A DNA stretch of 64,000 nucleotides. Source: Bacteroidia bacterium (GTDB lineage: Bacteria; Bacteroidota; Bacteroidia; B-17B0; Aurantibacillaceae). Within the stretch, counting starts at the first letter, position 1. Each line of letters opens with the position of its first letter. The stretch lies in assembly GCA_016787785.1 (NCBI GenBank), contig JAEUTO010000014.1, positions 363,710 to 427,709 of the forward strand. Reading direction: 5' to 3'. This document shows, piece after piece, positions 1 through 8,817 of this stretch. Below the pieces are notes generated by a model. It searched no databases. It saw only the letters and a list, made by a program, of their open reading frames with translations, and had not been told where the DNA came from. A program made the translations under genes and the position numbers.

Positions 1-1085
1 TTGGAAACACTAAACAAAGAATCTTTTATCCTAACACTCTCCTTATAGTTTTCCAGGCTTAATTTATACTGTCCCGTCTCATTATACAAAATTGATAAAC
101 TCTTATGTACTTCTTTTTTTAAGTTTAAAGTTTTAGATCTGTTGGCAAAATCCAGCGCCAGTAATTGCATTTTTTCTGCCGTGGCATAATCTTTAAGCTC
201 ATAATAGACATCTCCCATGATATTATATGCATAGGATAAACCCTTGTCGTTTTTCAGCACCTCATGCATATCCCTGGCAAGTTTTAAGTTTTCCAGTGCA
301 GATTCGTATTGCTTAAGCTTTAACTTTAAAGCACCAATGGTCTCATAGTTGTTAGCGAGATATTCTTTATCTCCGAGCTTTTTATTAATGATCATTGCTT
401 TTTCAAAATACTCTAAAGCCAAAGTATATTCTTTTTTATCTGAATAAACATTGCCAATACAAACTATATTAAGCGCCTCGCCGCGTTCGGCCTTTATTTC
501 TTTATTAACAATCAGGGCTTTGTTGTAAAATTCCAGAGCTTTGATATTATTGCCCGTTGCATTATAGATGGCGCCGATATTACCCGCGTATCCGGCTATG
601 GATTTCTTCAAGCCGAGAGACTCATATATTTTAAAAGCCTTTAAAAAATATTCGAGTGACTTTGGGAAGAGATCTCGCTGATAATATATATTTCCCATTG
701 TGCCATATACTATAGCCAACTGGCTTTGATTCTTATTATTTATAAAATATTTTTCCGCAACCTCAAGAGCCACCATGGCCTCATCAAATTTGTTTAATTT
801 AAAGAGCGTGACTCCCAAATCAGTATAATAAAAAATAAAACCCTGTTTATAATTTAATTTCTGGCAAAGTGCCAGCATTTCCTTCATAGTAGCAACATAT
901 TCATCGGTACGCTTTGCTTTCCTAAGTAAAATAGAGGTATTAAAAAGCAAAAGTACACGGTTGGTATCTTGCTTCATTGTTTTAAGCACTGCAAACGACG
1001 AGTCTATTTTTTTTTGCTGCTCGGGAGTTTGAGCTGAACCAGCAAAACAAATAAGCACAAAAATTAAGAAGGCGGGTATTTTCAT
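1..1085 (-). CDS. TPR-repeat protein, N-terminal part (truncated by window edge)
   Basis: This reading frame opens with ATG at 1083-1085 and stays open to base 1, so the C-terminus lies outside the window. The first 18 residues (MKIPAFLIFVLICFAGSA) form a signal peptide. Residues of about 40-355 are TPR-like repeats of roughly 40 residues with recurring patterns such as ALEYFEKAMIINKKLGDKEY. The last visible residues (KDSLFSVS) match the end of the TPR block in Bacteroidota sensor proteins, where a transmembrane helix and then a histidine kinase or LuxR-type HTH usually follow. I infer that architecture; it is not seen. The gene is divergent from the oxidoreductase at 1203. It could also be a plain periplasmic TPR scaffold. 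Confidence 0.8.
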   Translation of the reverse strand, partial: MKIPAFLIFVLICFAGSAQTPEQQKKIDSSFAVLKTMKQDTNRVLLLFNTSILLRKAKRTDEYVATMKEMLALCQKLNYKQGFIFYYTDLGVTLFKLNKFDEAMVALEVAEKYFINNKNQSQLAIVYGTMGNIYYQRDLFPKSLEYFLKAFKIYESLGLKKSIAGYAGNIGAIYNATGNNIKALEFYNKALIVNKEIKAERGEALNIVCIGNVYSDKKEYTLALEYFEKAMIINKKLGDKEYLANNYETIGALKLKLKQYESALENLKLARDMHEVLKNDKGLSYAYNIMGDVYYELKDYATAEKMQLLALDFANRSKTLNLKKEVHKSLSILYNETGQYKLSLENYKESVRIKDSLFSVS

Positions 1086-1202
1086 TCTACAGTAAATATA
1101 AAAACATTTATATAAAAAACTCGTCTAAATATTTAGAAACAGATATTAGGCATTAAAACAAAGTAAAACCGTATTTTTATTGTAAATTCTTGAGCAAAAA
1201 AA

Positions 1203-1853
1203 ATGAAAGTAATTATAACAGGAGCTACAGGCATGGTTGGCGAAGGCGTTTTGCTGCATTGTTTAGAGAGCAAAGAAGTAACAGAAGTAGTAATGGTCAA
1301 CCGCAGGCCATATGATCTTAAACACTCGAAATTAAAAGAACTCATAGTAAAAGATTTTTTAAAACTGGGTGAAAACGAACAAGCATTAAAAGGTTATGAT
1401 GCCTGTTTCTTTTGTGCCGGCATTAGCTCTGTTGGTTTAAAAGAAGATGAATATACAAAGATCACTTACGATACGACATTGCATTTTGCAAAAGTGTTGG
1501 TAAAACTAAACCCAGGTATGGTGTTTACCTTTGTTTCGGGTGCGTTAACAGACAGCAGCGAAAAAGGAAGTTCTATGTGGGCACGTGTTAAAGGCAAAAC
1601 AGAAAACGACCTGATGAAATTACCATTTAAAAAAGAATATAATTTTCGTCCTGGTGTTATGAAACCTGTTAAAGGCCAAAAAAATGTAAAAACACTTTTT
1701 AAGATCCTTATTCCCATTCTATCACCATTCCTTGGGAATAAAGTTCTAACGCTAAACGAAGTTGGACAAGCGATGATCAACGCTGTAAACAAAGGTTATG
1801 ATAAACAGGTGTTGGAGGTAAGTGATATTAAAAAGTTGGCGAAGACTCAATAA
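1203..1853 (+). CDS. NAD(P)-binding Rossmann oxidoreductase, epimerase-like
   Basis: A 216-residue protein that opens directly with a Rossmann nucleotide-binding motif, GATGMVGEG at residues 7-15, after beta-strand MKVIIT. It resembles short atypical SDR/NAD(P)H-binding proteins (NmrA- or HTATIP2-like) that often carry only the Rossmann fold. No signal peptide or membrane segment is visible, so it should be cytosolic. The substrate cannot be told from sequence. The gene stands alone, divergent from the TPR gene and convergent with the aldehyde dehydrogenase, whose end lies 30 bases away. Confidence 0.75.
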   Translation: MKVIITGATGMVGEGVLLHCLESKEVTEVVMVNRRPYDLKHSKLKELIVKDFLKLGENEQALKGYDACFFCAGISSVGLKEDEYTKITYDTTLHFAKVLVKLNPGMVFTFVSGALTDSSEKGSSMWARVKGKTENDLMKLPFKKEYNFRPGVMKPVKGQKNVKTLFKILIPILSPFLGNKVLTLNEVGQAMINAVNKGYDKQVLEVSDIKKLAKTQ

Positions 1854-1882
1854 CTTGGCTCCAGATCACGATCAAAGATAAA

Positions 1883-3280
1883 CTACATCAATTTTTTCAA
1901 CCACTTCAGTAGTCCACCTTTTTTATCATACGGTGGGTAGATCATTTTTGTAACTCCTAATTTTGATTGAAAAACAATAGCACGTTCGTGCGAAAAATTT
2001 TTAAAACCAAAAATACCGTGGCTACTGCCTATGCCACTACTATTAACGCCACCAAAAGGCAAATTCGGATTGCTAATGTGAACCAGTACATCATTAACGC
2101 AGGTGCCACCGGCACTGGTTTCGCGAATGATCCTTTGCGAAGTATCAGAATCTTCTGAAAAAATATATAAAGCCAGTGGTTTGTTTTTACGGTTAATAAG
2201 ATCTATGGCATCTGAGATTTCTTTAAAAGTAATAATCGGCAGCACCGGACCAAAGATCTCTTCCTGCATGACGGCATGTTCTTCTTTTACCTGAGTAAGA
2301 ACAGTTGGATAAATGGTTAACGTACTCTCATCCCGCTCGCCGCCCCAAGCCAGTCTTGCACCATTATTAACCGAGTCATCTACCAACTTATTCAAACGGT
2401 TAAACTGTTTTACATTGATGATCTTTCCATAAGTATCTAAGTCTAATTTGCCTTCTTTAAAAAACATGGCTTCGCTAGCTGCTTTGTAAAAATTAATAAA
2501 AGCGTCTGCTAGTTTTTCTTCTATCAAAACATAGTCGGGCGCAATACAGGTTTGGCCAGCATTAACAAGTTTACCCCAGGCAATTTTTTCGGCTGCCTTT
2601 TTAAGATCGGCACTGTTGTGAATAATGGCAGGAGACTTTCCTCCCAATTCCAATGTTACCGACGCTAAGTGCTTAGAAGCTGCTTCCATCACTATTTTGC
2701 CAACGGTAGTGCTGCCCGTAAAAAAAATATGATCGAAAGGTAATGATAAAAGTTTTTTCGATAACTCTGCATCACCCTCAAAACAGGCAATTTCATTTGG
2801 TTGAAACAATTTCGAGATCATTTTTGAGATAACTGCCGCGGTGGCACTGCTTAATTCAGACGGTTTAAGCATAACCGCATTGCCTGCTGCAATGGCTGAG
2901 ATCAGCGGGCTCATAACTAACTGAAAAGGGTAATTCCACGGAGCAATAATAAGGCAAACACCCTTGGGCTCATAATAGATCTTGTTACCGGCAAATAAAT
3001 TGCTGAAGTTTTTAGATACAGATACCGGTTTCATCCAGTTTTGCAAATGCTTAATGGCAAAATCAATTTCTACGTATGTAAAATAAAATTCAGTAACTGC
3101 CGTCTCAAAACGGCATTTGCGTAGGTCAAAATGTATTGCCTTATAAATTTCCTCTTCAAAACTTTCAATCCCTTTTTTTAGGATCTTCAGTTTATTGATG
3201 CGCGCCTCTGCATCGCTTTTACGTAATACAAATTTATTTTGTTGCTGTGCTTCAAAAACACTCGAGATCGAATCTTCCAT
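1883..3280 (-). CDS. Aldehyde dehydrogenase family protein (class 3-like)
   Basis: A 465-residue NAD(P)-dependent aldehyde dehydrogenase oxidising an aldehyde to the acid. Visible signatures are APWNYPF at about 113-119, the catalytic glutamate in LELGGKSP (E211) and the catalytic cysteine in GQTCIAPDY (C245). The C-terminal NLPFGGVNSSGIGS motif is also present. The short length and the C-terminal hydrophobic/basic tail fit the class 3 ALDH group (coniferyl or fatty aldehyde dehydrogenase-like) rather than the approximately 500-residue classes. The substrate is not determined. It lies 30 bases downstream of the MtfA-like gene on the same strand, so the two are probably co-transcribed. Confidence 0.9.
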   Translation of the reverse strand: MEDSISSVFEAQQQNKFVLRKSDAEARINKLKILKKGIESFEEEIYKAIHFDLRKCRFETAVTEFYFTYVEIDFAIKHLQNWMKPVSVSKNFSNLFAGNKIYYEPKGVCLIIAPWNYPFQLVMSPLISAIAAGNAVMLKPSELSSATAAVISKMISKLFQPNEIACFEGDAELSKKLLSLPFDHIFFTGSTTVGKIVMEAASKHLASVTLELGGKSPAIIHNSADLKKAAEKIAWGKLVNAGQTCIAPDYVLIEEKLADAFINFYKAASEAMFFKEGKLDLDTYGKIINVKQFNRLNKLVDDSVNNGARLAWGGERDESTLTIYPTVLTQVKEEHAVMQEEIFGPVLPIITFKEISDAIDLINRKNKPLALYIFSEDSDTSQRIIRETSAGGTCVNDVLVHISNPNLPFGGVNSSGIGSSHGIFGFKNFSHERAIVFQSKLGVTKMIYPPYDKKGGLLKWLKKLM

Positions 3281-3310
3281 AGCATAAATTTAAGCAAATT
3301 AAAGGCCAGA

Positions 3311-4126
3311 CTAAAGTTTAATGACAGCGGTCTTTTGGCTAAATATTTTCCTTAGAGAGGTATATAGCTCAGGGTGCCTTCTTTGAAATTTTTCTGGATT
3401 ATTAAAAAAATACTCACTTACTACTGCCAAAAATTCAGCATTATTTGTAAGCGCATATGGGTTGATATCCGAATTGCCCTTTTCTATTCTCTTTATTTCG
3501 TTTTTAACTTCGACCAGCCACGGCATTACAAAAGAATTATCAATAAGTACTTTTGGAACGCCGTCTATTTCTCCGTCTTCCTTGTCTAATAAATGAACAA
3601 ATTCGTGAATTCCAACATTTTCCTTGTGAGGAAGTCCATCAAATGCCTTAACAAGATCTGGTTTGGAAAGTATAACAGTTCCGTTCTGAGAACTGCTGCC
3701 GATCATTCCTAAAATATTTGCTCCAGGGCTGTCTAACGTATTTGTTTGATATTTGTCATTAAAGCTGTTAGGATAGATCAAAACGGAGTGAACATACGGA
3801 TAATTGTAATCCGGAAAAGCAAAAGTAGGAATAACAGCGCTGGCAGCTACCATTAGCCGAATCGTGTCATCTATAGTTGTTTCAACCCCTTCAATAGTTT
3901 TTGTAGCGAGGAAAAGCCGGATCCGCTTTTCAAATAGATCCTTTTCAAATGCATTTAATTTTAAGTAAAATGATACCTCTTTTTCAAGTATATCGCGCCA
4001 CAATTGAGAAAATGATTGTTTTAGTGTTCTTTCGATGCTACTCTTTTTTTGCTGCATGCGATAGAGCCATACACTGATGCCAACTACCACGCAACTAAAT
4101 ACAACCGTAATAATTGTTTGATTCAT
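3311..4126 (-). CDS. MtfA-like zinc metallopeptidase (M90 family)
   Basis: A 271-residue protein with one N-terminal transmembrane helix (about residues 5-22) followed by a soluble domain. The zinc site HEFVH is at residues 174-178 and is followed by LLDKEDGEIDG, as in MtfA, the glucose-regulation-linked M90 peptidase of enterobacteria. In E. coli MtfA binds the Mlc repressor. No ptsG/Mlc context is visible here, so only the peptidase fold is supported, not the regulatory role. Start: the ATG places the hydrophobic helix at the N-terminus. It is the first gene of a likely two-gene unit with the aldehyde dehydrogenase. Confidence 0.85.
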   Translation of the reverse strand: MNQTIITVVFSCVVVGISVWLYRMQQKKSSIERTLKQSFSQLWRDILEKEVSFYLKLNAFEKDLFEKRIRLFLATKTIEGVETTIDDTIRLMVAASAVIPTFAFPDYNYPYVHSVLIYPNSFNDKYQTNTLDSPGANILGMIGSSSQNGTVILSKPDLVKAFDGLPHKENVGIHEFVHLLDKEDGEIDGVPKVLIDNSFVMPWLVEVKNEIKRIEKGNSDINPYALTNNAEFLAVVSEYFFNNPEKFQRRHPELYTSLRKIFSQKTAVIKL

Positions 4127-4282
4127 ATCTTAAATTAGCAACAGTGATGTCAGCATTATGTTTAAAGAATTTTAATTTTACATTTAATTATACTATAATG
4201 ATAGATATGTTTGTGTAGTTAAAACACTCAATAAATTTTTTCTAAACAACTCGTTTTGAGCGATTATAATAATTACTGAAGC

Positions 4283-4789
4283 ATGACAAAGGCTGAACTT
4301 ATAAGATCAATTTACGCTGCCTTTAAAGATGTAAGCCTTGAAGATGGCATTGGCCTTTACGAAGCAGATTGCCTGGATGAATACAGGGCACCCACCGATC
4401 CGGTGTACATAAGCTGGAAACAAAGAGATGAGCGCGAAAGTTGGGAAAAGATCCTGAATTTGTTTTTAAACGACACCAATAATGAAAGAGTAAATTCCAG
4501 CAACTTATTTTTTATGGATTCAAAAGGCAAACGTTTTCACTTGCCTTGTTATTTAATACAGGACCTTGATGAAAAACACAAGGGAAACAATCCATTGATA
4601 ACAGATCTAACCTATAGTTTAAAGTCCTTATCCGATCTGGAAATATTGGATTCAAAGCAAAAACAAACACTCTTGGATTTTTTTGATCATAAGTTGGTGG
4701 AATTTATAAAAGACGGAAATGAATTTGACTTTGATAGTTATACTCAGGCAAAAGAAAATTTTCAGAAATACATTTTGCAAAAGCAATAA
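4283..4789 (+). CDS. DUF6714-like protein
   Basis: A 168-residue soluble protein with no signal peptide. The opening pattern, AFKDVSLEDGIGLYEADCLDEY followed by W-rich and E/R-rich sequence around residue 50, and the later block FFMDSKGKRFHLPCYLI (about 75-91), match what I recall of the DUF6714 family. That assignment is from memory of the motif and was not searched. Function is unknown. The gene is flanked by roughly 150 bases on its left and is not in an obvious operon. Confidence 0.65.
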   Translation: MTKAELIRSIYAAFKDVSLEDGIGLYEADCLDEYRAPTDPVYISWKQRDERESWEKILNLFLNDTNNERVNSSNLFFMDSKGKRFHLPCYLIQDLDEKHKGNNPLITDLTYSLKSLSDLEILDSKQKQTLLDFFDHKLVEFIKDGNEFDFDSYTQAKENFQKYILQKQ

Positions 4790-4876
4790 TCGTCAAAACA
4801 CCTTCTCATAACAGTATTTTTCCGCACATGTAAATTCCGTAAGTAATCACTAGTTTTATAATAGCTTTGTTCAACT

Positions 4877-5851
4877 ATGAAAGCATCTGTCAATACAAAA
4901 TATGGTCCGCCCGAAGTTTTAGAAGTTAAAGAGGTTGCCAAACCTTTACCAAAAGATAACGAAGTGCTTATAAAAATTCACGCTACTACCGTAAACCGCA
5001 CCGATTGTGGCTTTCGTAATCCTGAATATTTTATCGTAAGAATAGTTGGCGGACTTTTTTCGCCTAGAAAACATATCTTGGGTACAGAATTGGCCGGTGA
5101 AGTAGAAGCTATTGGCAAGAATGTAAAAACCTTTAAACCGGGCGACCAGGTGTTTGGTTTAAACACCTTTCATTTTGGTACACATGCACAATATGTTTGT
5201 GTAAAAGAAGAAAAGGCAATTACTCTAAAACCAAACAACATGTCTTACGAGGAAGCTGCTGCCGTTTGTGATGGTGCTTTTTTAGCTTATGCAAATATTA
5301 AAAAGATAGACTTTACAACGCCAAAGAAAGTTTTAGTAAATGGCGCTTCGGGCTCTATTGGTTCATCAACTGTTCAATTGCTCAAACATTTTGGAGCCGA
5401 TATTACAGCGGTGTGTGACACAAAAAGATTAGAGTTAGTAAAGTCCTTAGGCGCTAACAAGGTAATAGATTATACCAAAGAAGATTTTACCAACTGTGGC
5501 GAATTGTTTGATGTGGTATTTGATTCGGTAGGCAAAAGCTCTTTTGGCAAATGTAAAAAGATCTTAAAACCCAAAGGCATATACATTTCTTCGGAGTTAG
5601 GATACATGTCTCAAAACGTTTTTTATGCATTATTTACGCCGCTTTTTGGCGGTAAAAAAGTGCTCTTCCCTATTCCGGTAGATAAAAAAGAAGATATGGT
5701 GTTTTTTAAAGAACTGGTAGAAGCCGGAAAATACAAAGCGATCATAGACAGAACGTATCCCCTTGAAGAGATCGTTGAAGCCACCAAATATGTTGAGAAA
5801 GGCGAAAAAACCGGTAACGTGGTAATAACAATAAAGCACAATAACTTTTAG
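4877..5851 (+). CDS. MDR-superfamily NAD(P)-dependent oxidoreductase (quinone oxidoreductase-like)
   Basis: A 324-residue medium-chain dehydrogenase/reductase. The N-terminal GroES-like domain has TTVNRTDCGFRNP and HILGTELAGEVEAIGKNV. The Rossmann domain has VLVNGASGSIGSSTVQLLKHFGA at about residues 154-176. There is no cysteine-rich structural-zinc loop, which favours the zinc-independent NAD(P)H:quinone oxidoreductase branch over true alcohol dehydrogenases. The product is cytosolic and the substrate unknown. A TAGCTTTG -7-like box at 4862-4869 precedes the start, without a convincing -33 TTG. The stop codon lies within a strong terminator hairpin. Confidence 0.85.
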   Translation: MKASVNTKYGPPEVLEVKEVAKPLPKDNEVLIKIHATTVNRTDCGFRNPEYFIVRIVGGLFSPRKHILGTELAGEVEAIGKNVKTFKPGDQVFGLNTFHFGTHAQYVCVKEEKAITLKPNNMSYEEAAAVCDGAFLAYANIKKIDFTTPKKVLVNGASGSIGSSTVQLLKHFGADITAVCDTKRLELVKSLGANKVIDYTKEDFTNCGELFDVVFDSVGKSSFGKCKKILKPKGIYISSELGYMSQNVFYALFTPLFGGKKVLFPIPVDKKEDMVFFKELVEAGKYKAIIDRTYPLEEIVEATKYVEKGEKTGNVVITIKHNNF

Positions 5852-5866
5852 TTATTGTGCTTTAAA
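5832..5866 (+). terminator. Hairpin terminator overlapping the MDR gene stop codon
   Basis: AAAGCACAATAAC (5833-5845) pairs with GTTATTGTGCTTT (5851-5863), a 13-bp perfect stem with a 5-base loop, followed by AAATTTT. The stop codon (5849-5851) lies in the loop and stem, so termination structure and coding sequence overlap. Confidence 0.7.
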
Positions 5867-5903
5867 TTTTCCTAGGAGCCCATCATTGTGAGCTCCTCAA
5901 TAA

Positions 5904-6200
5904 TTATTTAAGATCACATTCCGTTTCAACCGTAGTAACCGAAGACCATGCTGATGGACCGTTTCCACCATCGTTATTATAACTATAGCTATCAGAAAAA
6001 CAATGTTCGCTATATTTAAACGGGCGTTTACGTTGTTTTTCGGTAGTTACTTTCGTTTGTGAAACATCGGTTGTAGTTTGTGCTCCAAAACCACTTCTAA
6101 CCTCAGTTGCGGTGGTCTTACATTCGCAGGTACGTTCTTTTCTGCAAGAAACAGTAGCAATGCTTAAAGCAATAATAGCTGGTATAAATATTTTTTTCAT
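5904..6200 (-). CDS. Small cysteine-containing lipoprotein, tandem paralogue 2
   Basis: A 98-residue protein with signal peptide MKKIFIPAIIALSIATVSC, where the lipobox TVSC predicts lipidation at C19. The mature part begins RKERTCECKTT and contains two further cysteines (HCFSD and ECDLK), plus low-complexity Thr/Ser sequence. It is clearly related to the gene just upstream (6211-6465), sharing C-K/R-K-x-RTCEC, a basic Q-x-x-x-D/x-x-C region and a C-terminal CDLK/CKLK. I do not recognise a family. It probably sits in the periplasmic or outer membrane leaflet and could be made from one mRNA with its neighbour (10-base gap). Confidence 0.75.
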   Translation of the reverse strand: MKKIFIPAIIALSIATVSCRKERTCECKTTATEVRSGFGAQTTTDVSQTKVTTEKQRKRPFKYSEHCFSDSYSYNNDGGNGPSAWSSVTTVETECDLK

Positions 6201-6210
6201 TTTCTTTTAA

Positions 6211-6465
6211 TTATTTTAATTTACAATCATAAACATCAGTAGATGTGGCTCCAGACGGACTCACATAAACACGGGTTGACTTTTGGCAAAGATCCTTTGC
6301 CTGGCCTTTTTTTATTTCCCTGTACGTTACATTATCGTTAGGAGTGGTAGTGGTTGTTCCGCCTGATGAAGTATGTGTTGTTACACATTCGCAGGTACGG
6401 TCTTTTTTACACGACGTTATGCAAAACGCAAAAGCCGCAATAATTAATAAAGTAGTTTTTTTCAT
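6211..6465 (-). CDS. Small cysteine-containing lipoprotein, tandem paralogue 1
   Basis: An 84-residue protein starting at the internal ATG at 6463-6465. A longer frame to 6489 would add eight polar residues before the signal peptide. The signal peptide MKKTTLLIIAAFAFCITSC ends in lipobox ITSC. The mature part is KKDRTCECVTT, then a Ser/Gly/Thr-rich linker with TTTTT, then KDLCQKSTRVYV and YDCKLK. It shares the RTCEC motif and four-cysteine layout with the adjacent gene, so the pair arose by tandem duplication. Function is unknown. The paired cysteines could form disulfides outside the cytoplasm. Confidence 0.75.
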   Translation of the reverse strand: MKKTTLLIIAAFAFCITSCKKDRTCECVTTHTSSGGTTTTTPNDNVTYREIKKGQAKDLCQKSTRVYVSPSGATSTDVYDCKLK

Positions 6466-6677
6466 ATTTAAGTTGTTTTGATAGCCCATTAACTTTATAA
6501 TTTCATGCCAAGGTTAAATTCGAATACAATCCCATTCAAATGACTGTAGCTGCTGTGCTTGGGATAAATGGGGTTTTGGGATGCGGGGAAACATATCTAC
6601 AAAAATTCCCATTTTATATTAAATATAACCGCTTTAAAGGCATTTTTGCCCTCTAAAAAAATTTCGTAAATTGCCTT

Positions 6678-8795
6678 ATGAAAAAGATCTTCCGGTTAGT
6701 ATTAGCTATAGGTTTTATTATCTTGTTACACTATGCCGGTAATTCTCAAATTACAGCCACTAGCGGTAAACGTACCGTTGCCCTGCTCGATCTTACACTA
6801 AAAAATGCCGAAACTTCTGATGTAGAGGTATCCTCCGCCAAATACATTTTAAAAACAGCCGGTATTCCATTTATCATTACTTCAGATGTAAATGTTGCAA
6901 AAAATTATGGAACAATACTAGGTTCTTCAAAATTTGATGTTAGTACGTTTACCACCAGCGAAAAAGATACGCTGATTAATTATGTTAACAGAGGTGGTGT
7001 TTTAATTGCTGCAAGTGTAAGAGATCCATATTTTAACACCCTCTTTGGCATAACTGCAAACACAAATAGCAATTCTAATTACACCATAAAATTTAATTAC
7101 TTTTTAAACGATCCTGCTTTTAAATGGTTAAACGATACTATGGAGCAAACCATTTCGCTGGGTAAAACAACCTATACAGCTGTAATTAATACACGTCATT
7201 ATGATGTTGCCGGCGCTTTATCTTTGGCGGTTTACAACAATAACACAACTGCCATTACCAAAAGAATTTACGGCTTAGGTACAACCTACGCTTTAGGGTT
7301 TTCATTCAGGAATTTAATTGCCATTAATCAACAAAATTTAGATTTTGATGCTAACAGATTTTACTCTAACGCTTTTGAACCAACATCAGATGCCGTTGTG
7401 CTTTTTATAAAAGGAATTTACCAGGCGCATGCGCCGCGCTCGGTGTGGTTACACACATCGCCTTATAATAGTAAAACCTCTTTAATGATAACGCATGATG
7501 TGGATGCGACCTCCGGTTATGACACCATGCATTTTTATGCAGACTATGAAGCTTCTCTTGGCATAAAAGCATCTTACTTTTTTACAACGCATTATATTAA
7601 TGATGGTTTATTGTCGGACTTTTACAATCTTAACACTATTCCAAAAGTGCAATACGTGCTAAGTAAAGGCCATATTGCCGGGAGTCACTCTGTAGGCCAT
7701 TTCCCTGACTTTGATGACGAATCTGTTTTTCCTTTGGGTGTATTAGGCAATACCTCTTCCAATTATTTACCATACAATTTTGGCACAGGTTCAACCACTG
7801 CCGGTTCTGTTTTAGGCGAGACAGAAGTTTCAAAAGGGCTGTTAGAAAATAATTTTGGTGTGGTGGTTAAAACTTTTCGTGCGGGTTACTTATGTTTTCA
7901 CGATAAACTTATTAATGCTTTAGATACCTGTGGCTACACAAATAGTACAACTTTTTCTGCAGCAGATATCCTAACCAATTTTCCATACCAGCAGCGTAAA
8001 GACAGGTCATCCACCGGCGCACTCACTAATGTGTGGGAATATCCTATGACCATTTCGGATGTATTTACCTCTAACCCAATTTCTATAACAAATTATTCGC
8101 AAAAGGTTGCAACCTGGCTCGATGTTATTAACCGTAACATGGCAAATCATGCACCTAATGTTCTACTGATACATCCAACCCGCAAATATAAATTAACGGC
8201 ACAGCAAGATCTTATTGCAGGATTGCCCGCAGGCGTATATGTTACCAATCTCGACAATTTTGCCTCGTATTGGAAAAAAAGAGAATTGGTAAATTTTACG
8301 TCAAAGATCTCTAACGATTCTTTAACTGTAATTGTTCCTACAGCCTCACTCCCACTCGATCCTGCCATTAGTTTTGTCGTAGATAAAGGCCAGATGTTAG
8401 CGCACATTAAAGCAGAGGACGATCTGGGAAATCCGATCACTGTTATTAAGTCAAATTTCACACCGGGAGACGTTATTTTGCATTTTGAGAACTATCCGGC
8501 ATTAGGCATTTCAAATTATGGTTCACAAAAAGAAAATAAGACATTTATTAATTGTTACCCAAACCCGTCTAACACAAATTGCACTTTTGATTTTAGATTA
8601 GATAACTGTGCGCGTGTTAAACTTGAAATTACAGATATGTTTGGAAAACACACCATGAGCATAATGGATATGAATCTTGATGAAGGCTGGCATACGTTGC
8701 CGTTTAATACAAGCGCCCTTTCTGCGGGTATTTATTTTTATAAGTTAACGGTAGATGACGCGTCGCTCACCAAAAAACTTATTATCTCAAGGTAA
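6678..8795 (+). CDS. T9SS-exported polysaccharide deacetylase-like protein
   Basis: A 705-residue protein with a signal peptide (residues 1-24). Residues of about 30-130 resemble a glutamine-amidotransferase-like/flavodoxin-type fold (TVALLDLTLKNAE, then YVNRGGVLIAASVRDP). Residues of about 250-540 are NodB/polysaccharide deacetylase-like: motif 1 ITHDVDAT, motif 2 GSHSVGHFPDF (H-S-x-x-x-H), motif 3 FRAGYLCF and a final LLIHP. The C-terminus (YPNPSNTNCTFDF to KKLIISR) is a T9SS type A sorting domain, so the product should be secreted or surface-anchored. The metal triad Asp-His-His looks plausible. The substrate (N-acetylated glycan) is inference. The 3-prime end is 22 bases from the preferred start of the sensor kinase. 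Confidence 0.8.
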   Translation: MKKIFRLVLAIGFIILLHYAGNSQITATSGKRTVALLDLTLKNAETSDVEVSSAKYILKTAGIPFIITSDVNVAKNYGTILGSSKFDVSTFTTSEKDTLINYVNRGGVLIAASVRDPYFNTLFGITANTNSNSNYTIKFNYFLNDPAFKWLNDTMEQTISLGKTTYTAVINTRHYDVAGALSLAVYNNNTTAITKRIYGLGTTYALGFSFRNLIAINQQNLDFDANRFYSNAFEPTSDAVVLFIKGIYQAHAPRSVWLHTSPYNSKTSLMITHDVDATSGYDTMHFYADYEASLGIKASYFFTTHYINDGLLSDFYNLNTIPKVQYVLSKGHIAGSHSVGHFPDFDDESVFPLGVLGNTSSNYLPYNFGTGSTTAGSVLGETEVSKGLLENNFGVVVKTFRAGYLCFHDKLINALDTCGYTNSTTFSAADILTNFPYQQRKDRSSTGALTNVWEYPMTISDVFTSNPISITNYSQKVATWLDVINRNMANHAPNVLLIHPTRKYKLTAQQDLIAGLPAGVYVTNLDNFASYWKKRELVNFTSKISNDSLTVIVPTASLPLDPAISFVVDKGQMLAHIKAEDDLGNPITVIKSNFTPGDVILHFENYPALGISNYGSQKENKTFINCYPNPSNTNCTFDFRLDNCARVKLEITDMFGKHTMSIMDMNLDEGWHTLPFNTSALSAGIYFYKLTVDDASLTKKLIISR

Positions 8796-8817
8796 AATTA
8801 AAATACACCAATCAATC

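Noticed and set aside
6490..6677. Possible regulatory element in the gap between lipoprotein and deacetylase genes
   Set aside because: No palindrome, promoter consensus or conserved motif stood out.
8755..8817. ATG start for the sensor kinase
   Set aside because: It overlaps the previous gene and places 21 polar residues before the signal peptide. GTG at 8818 is better.
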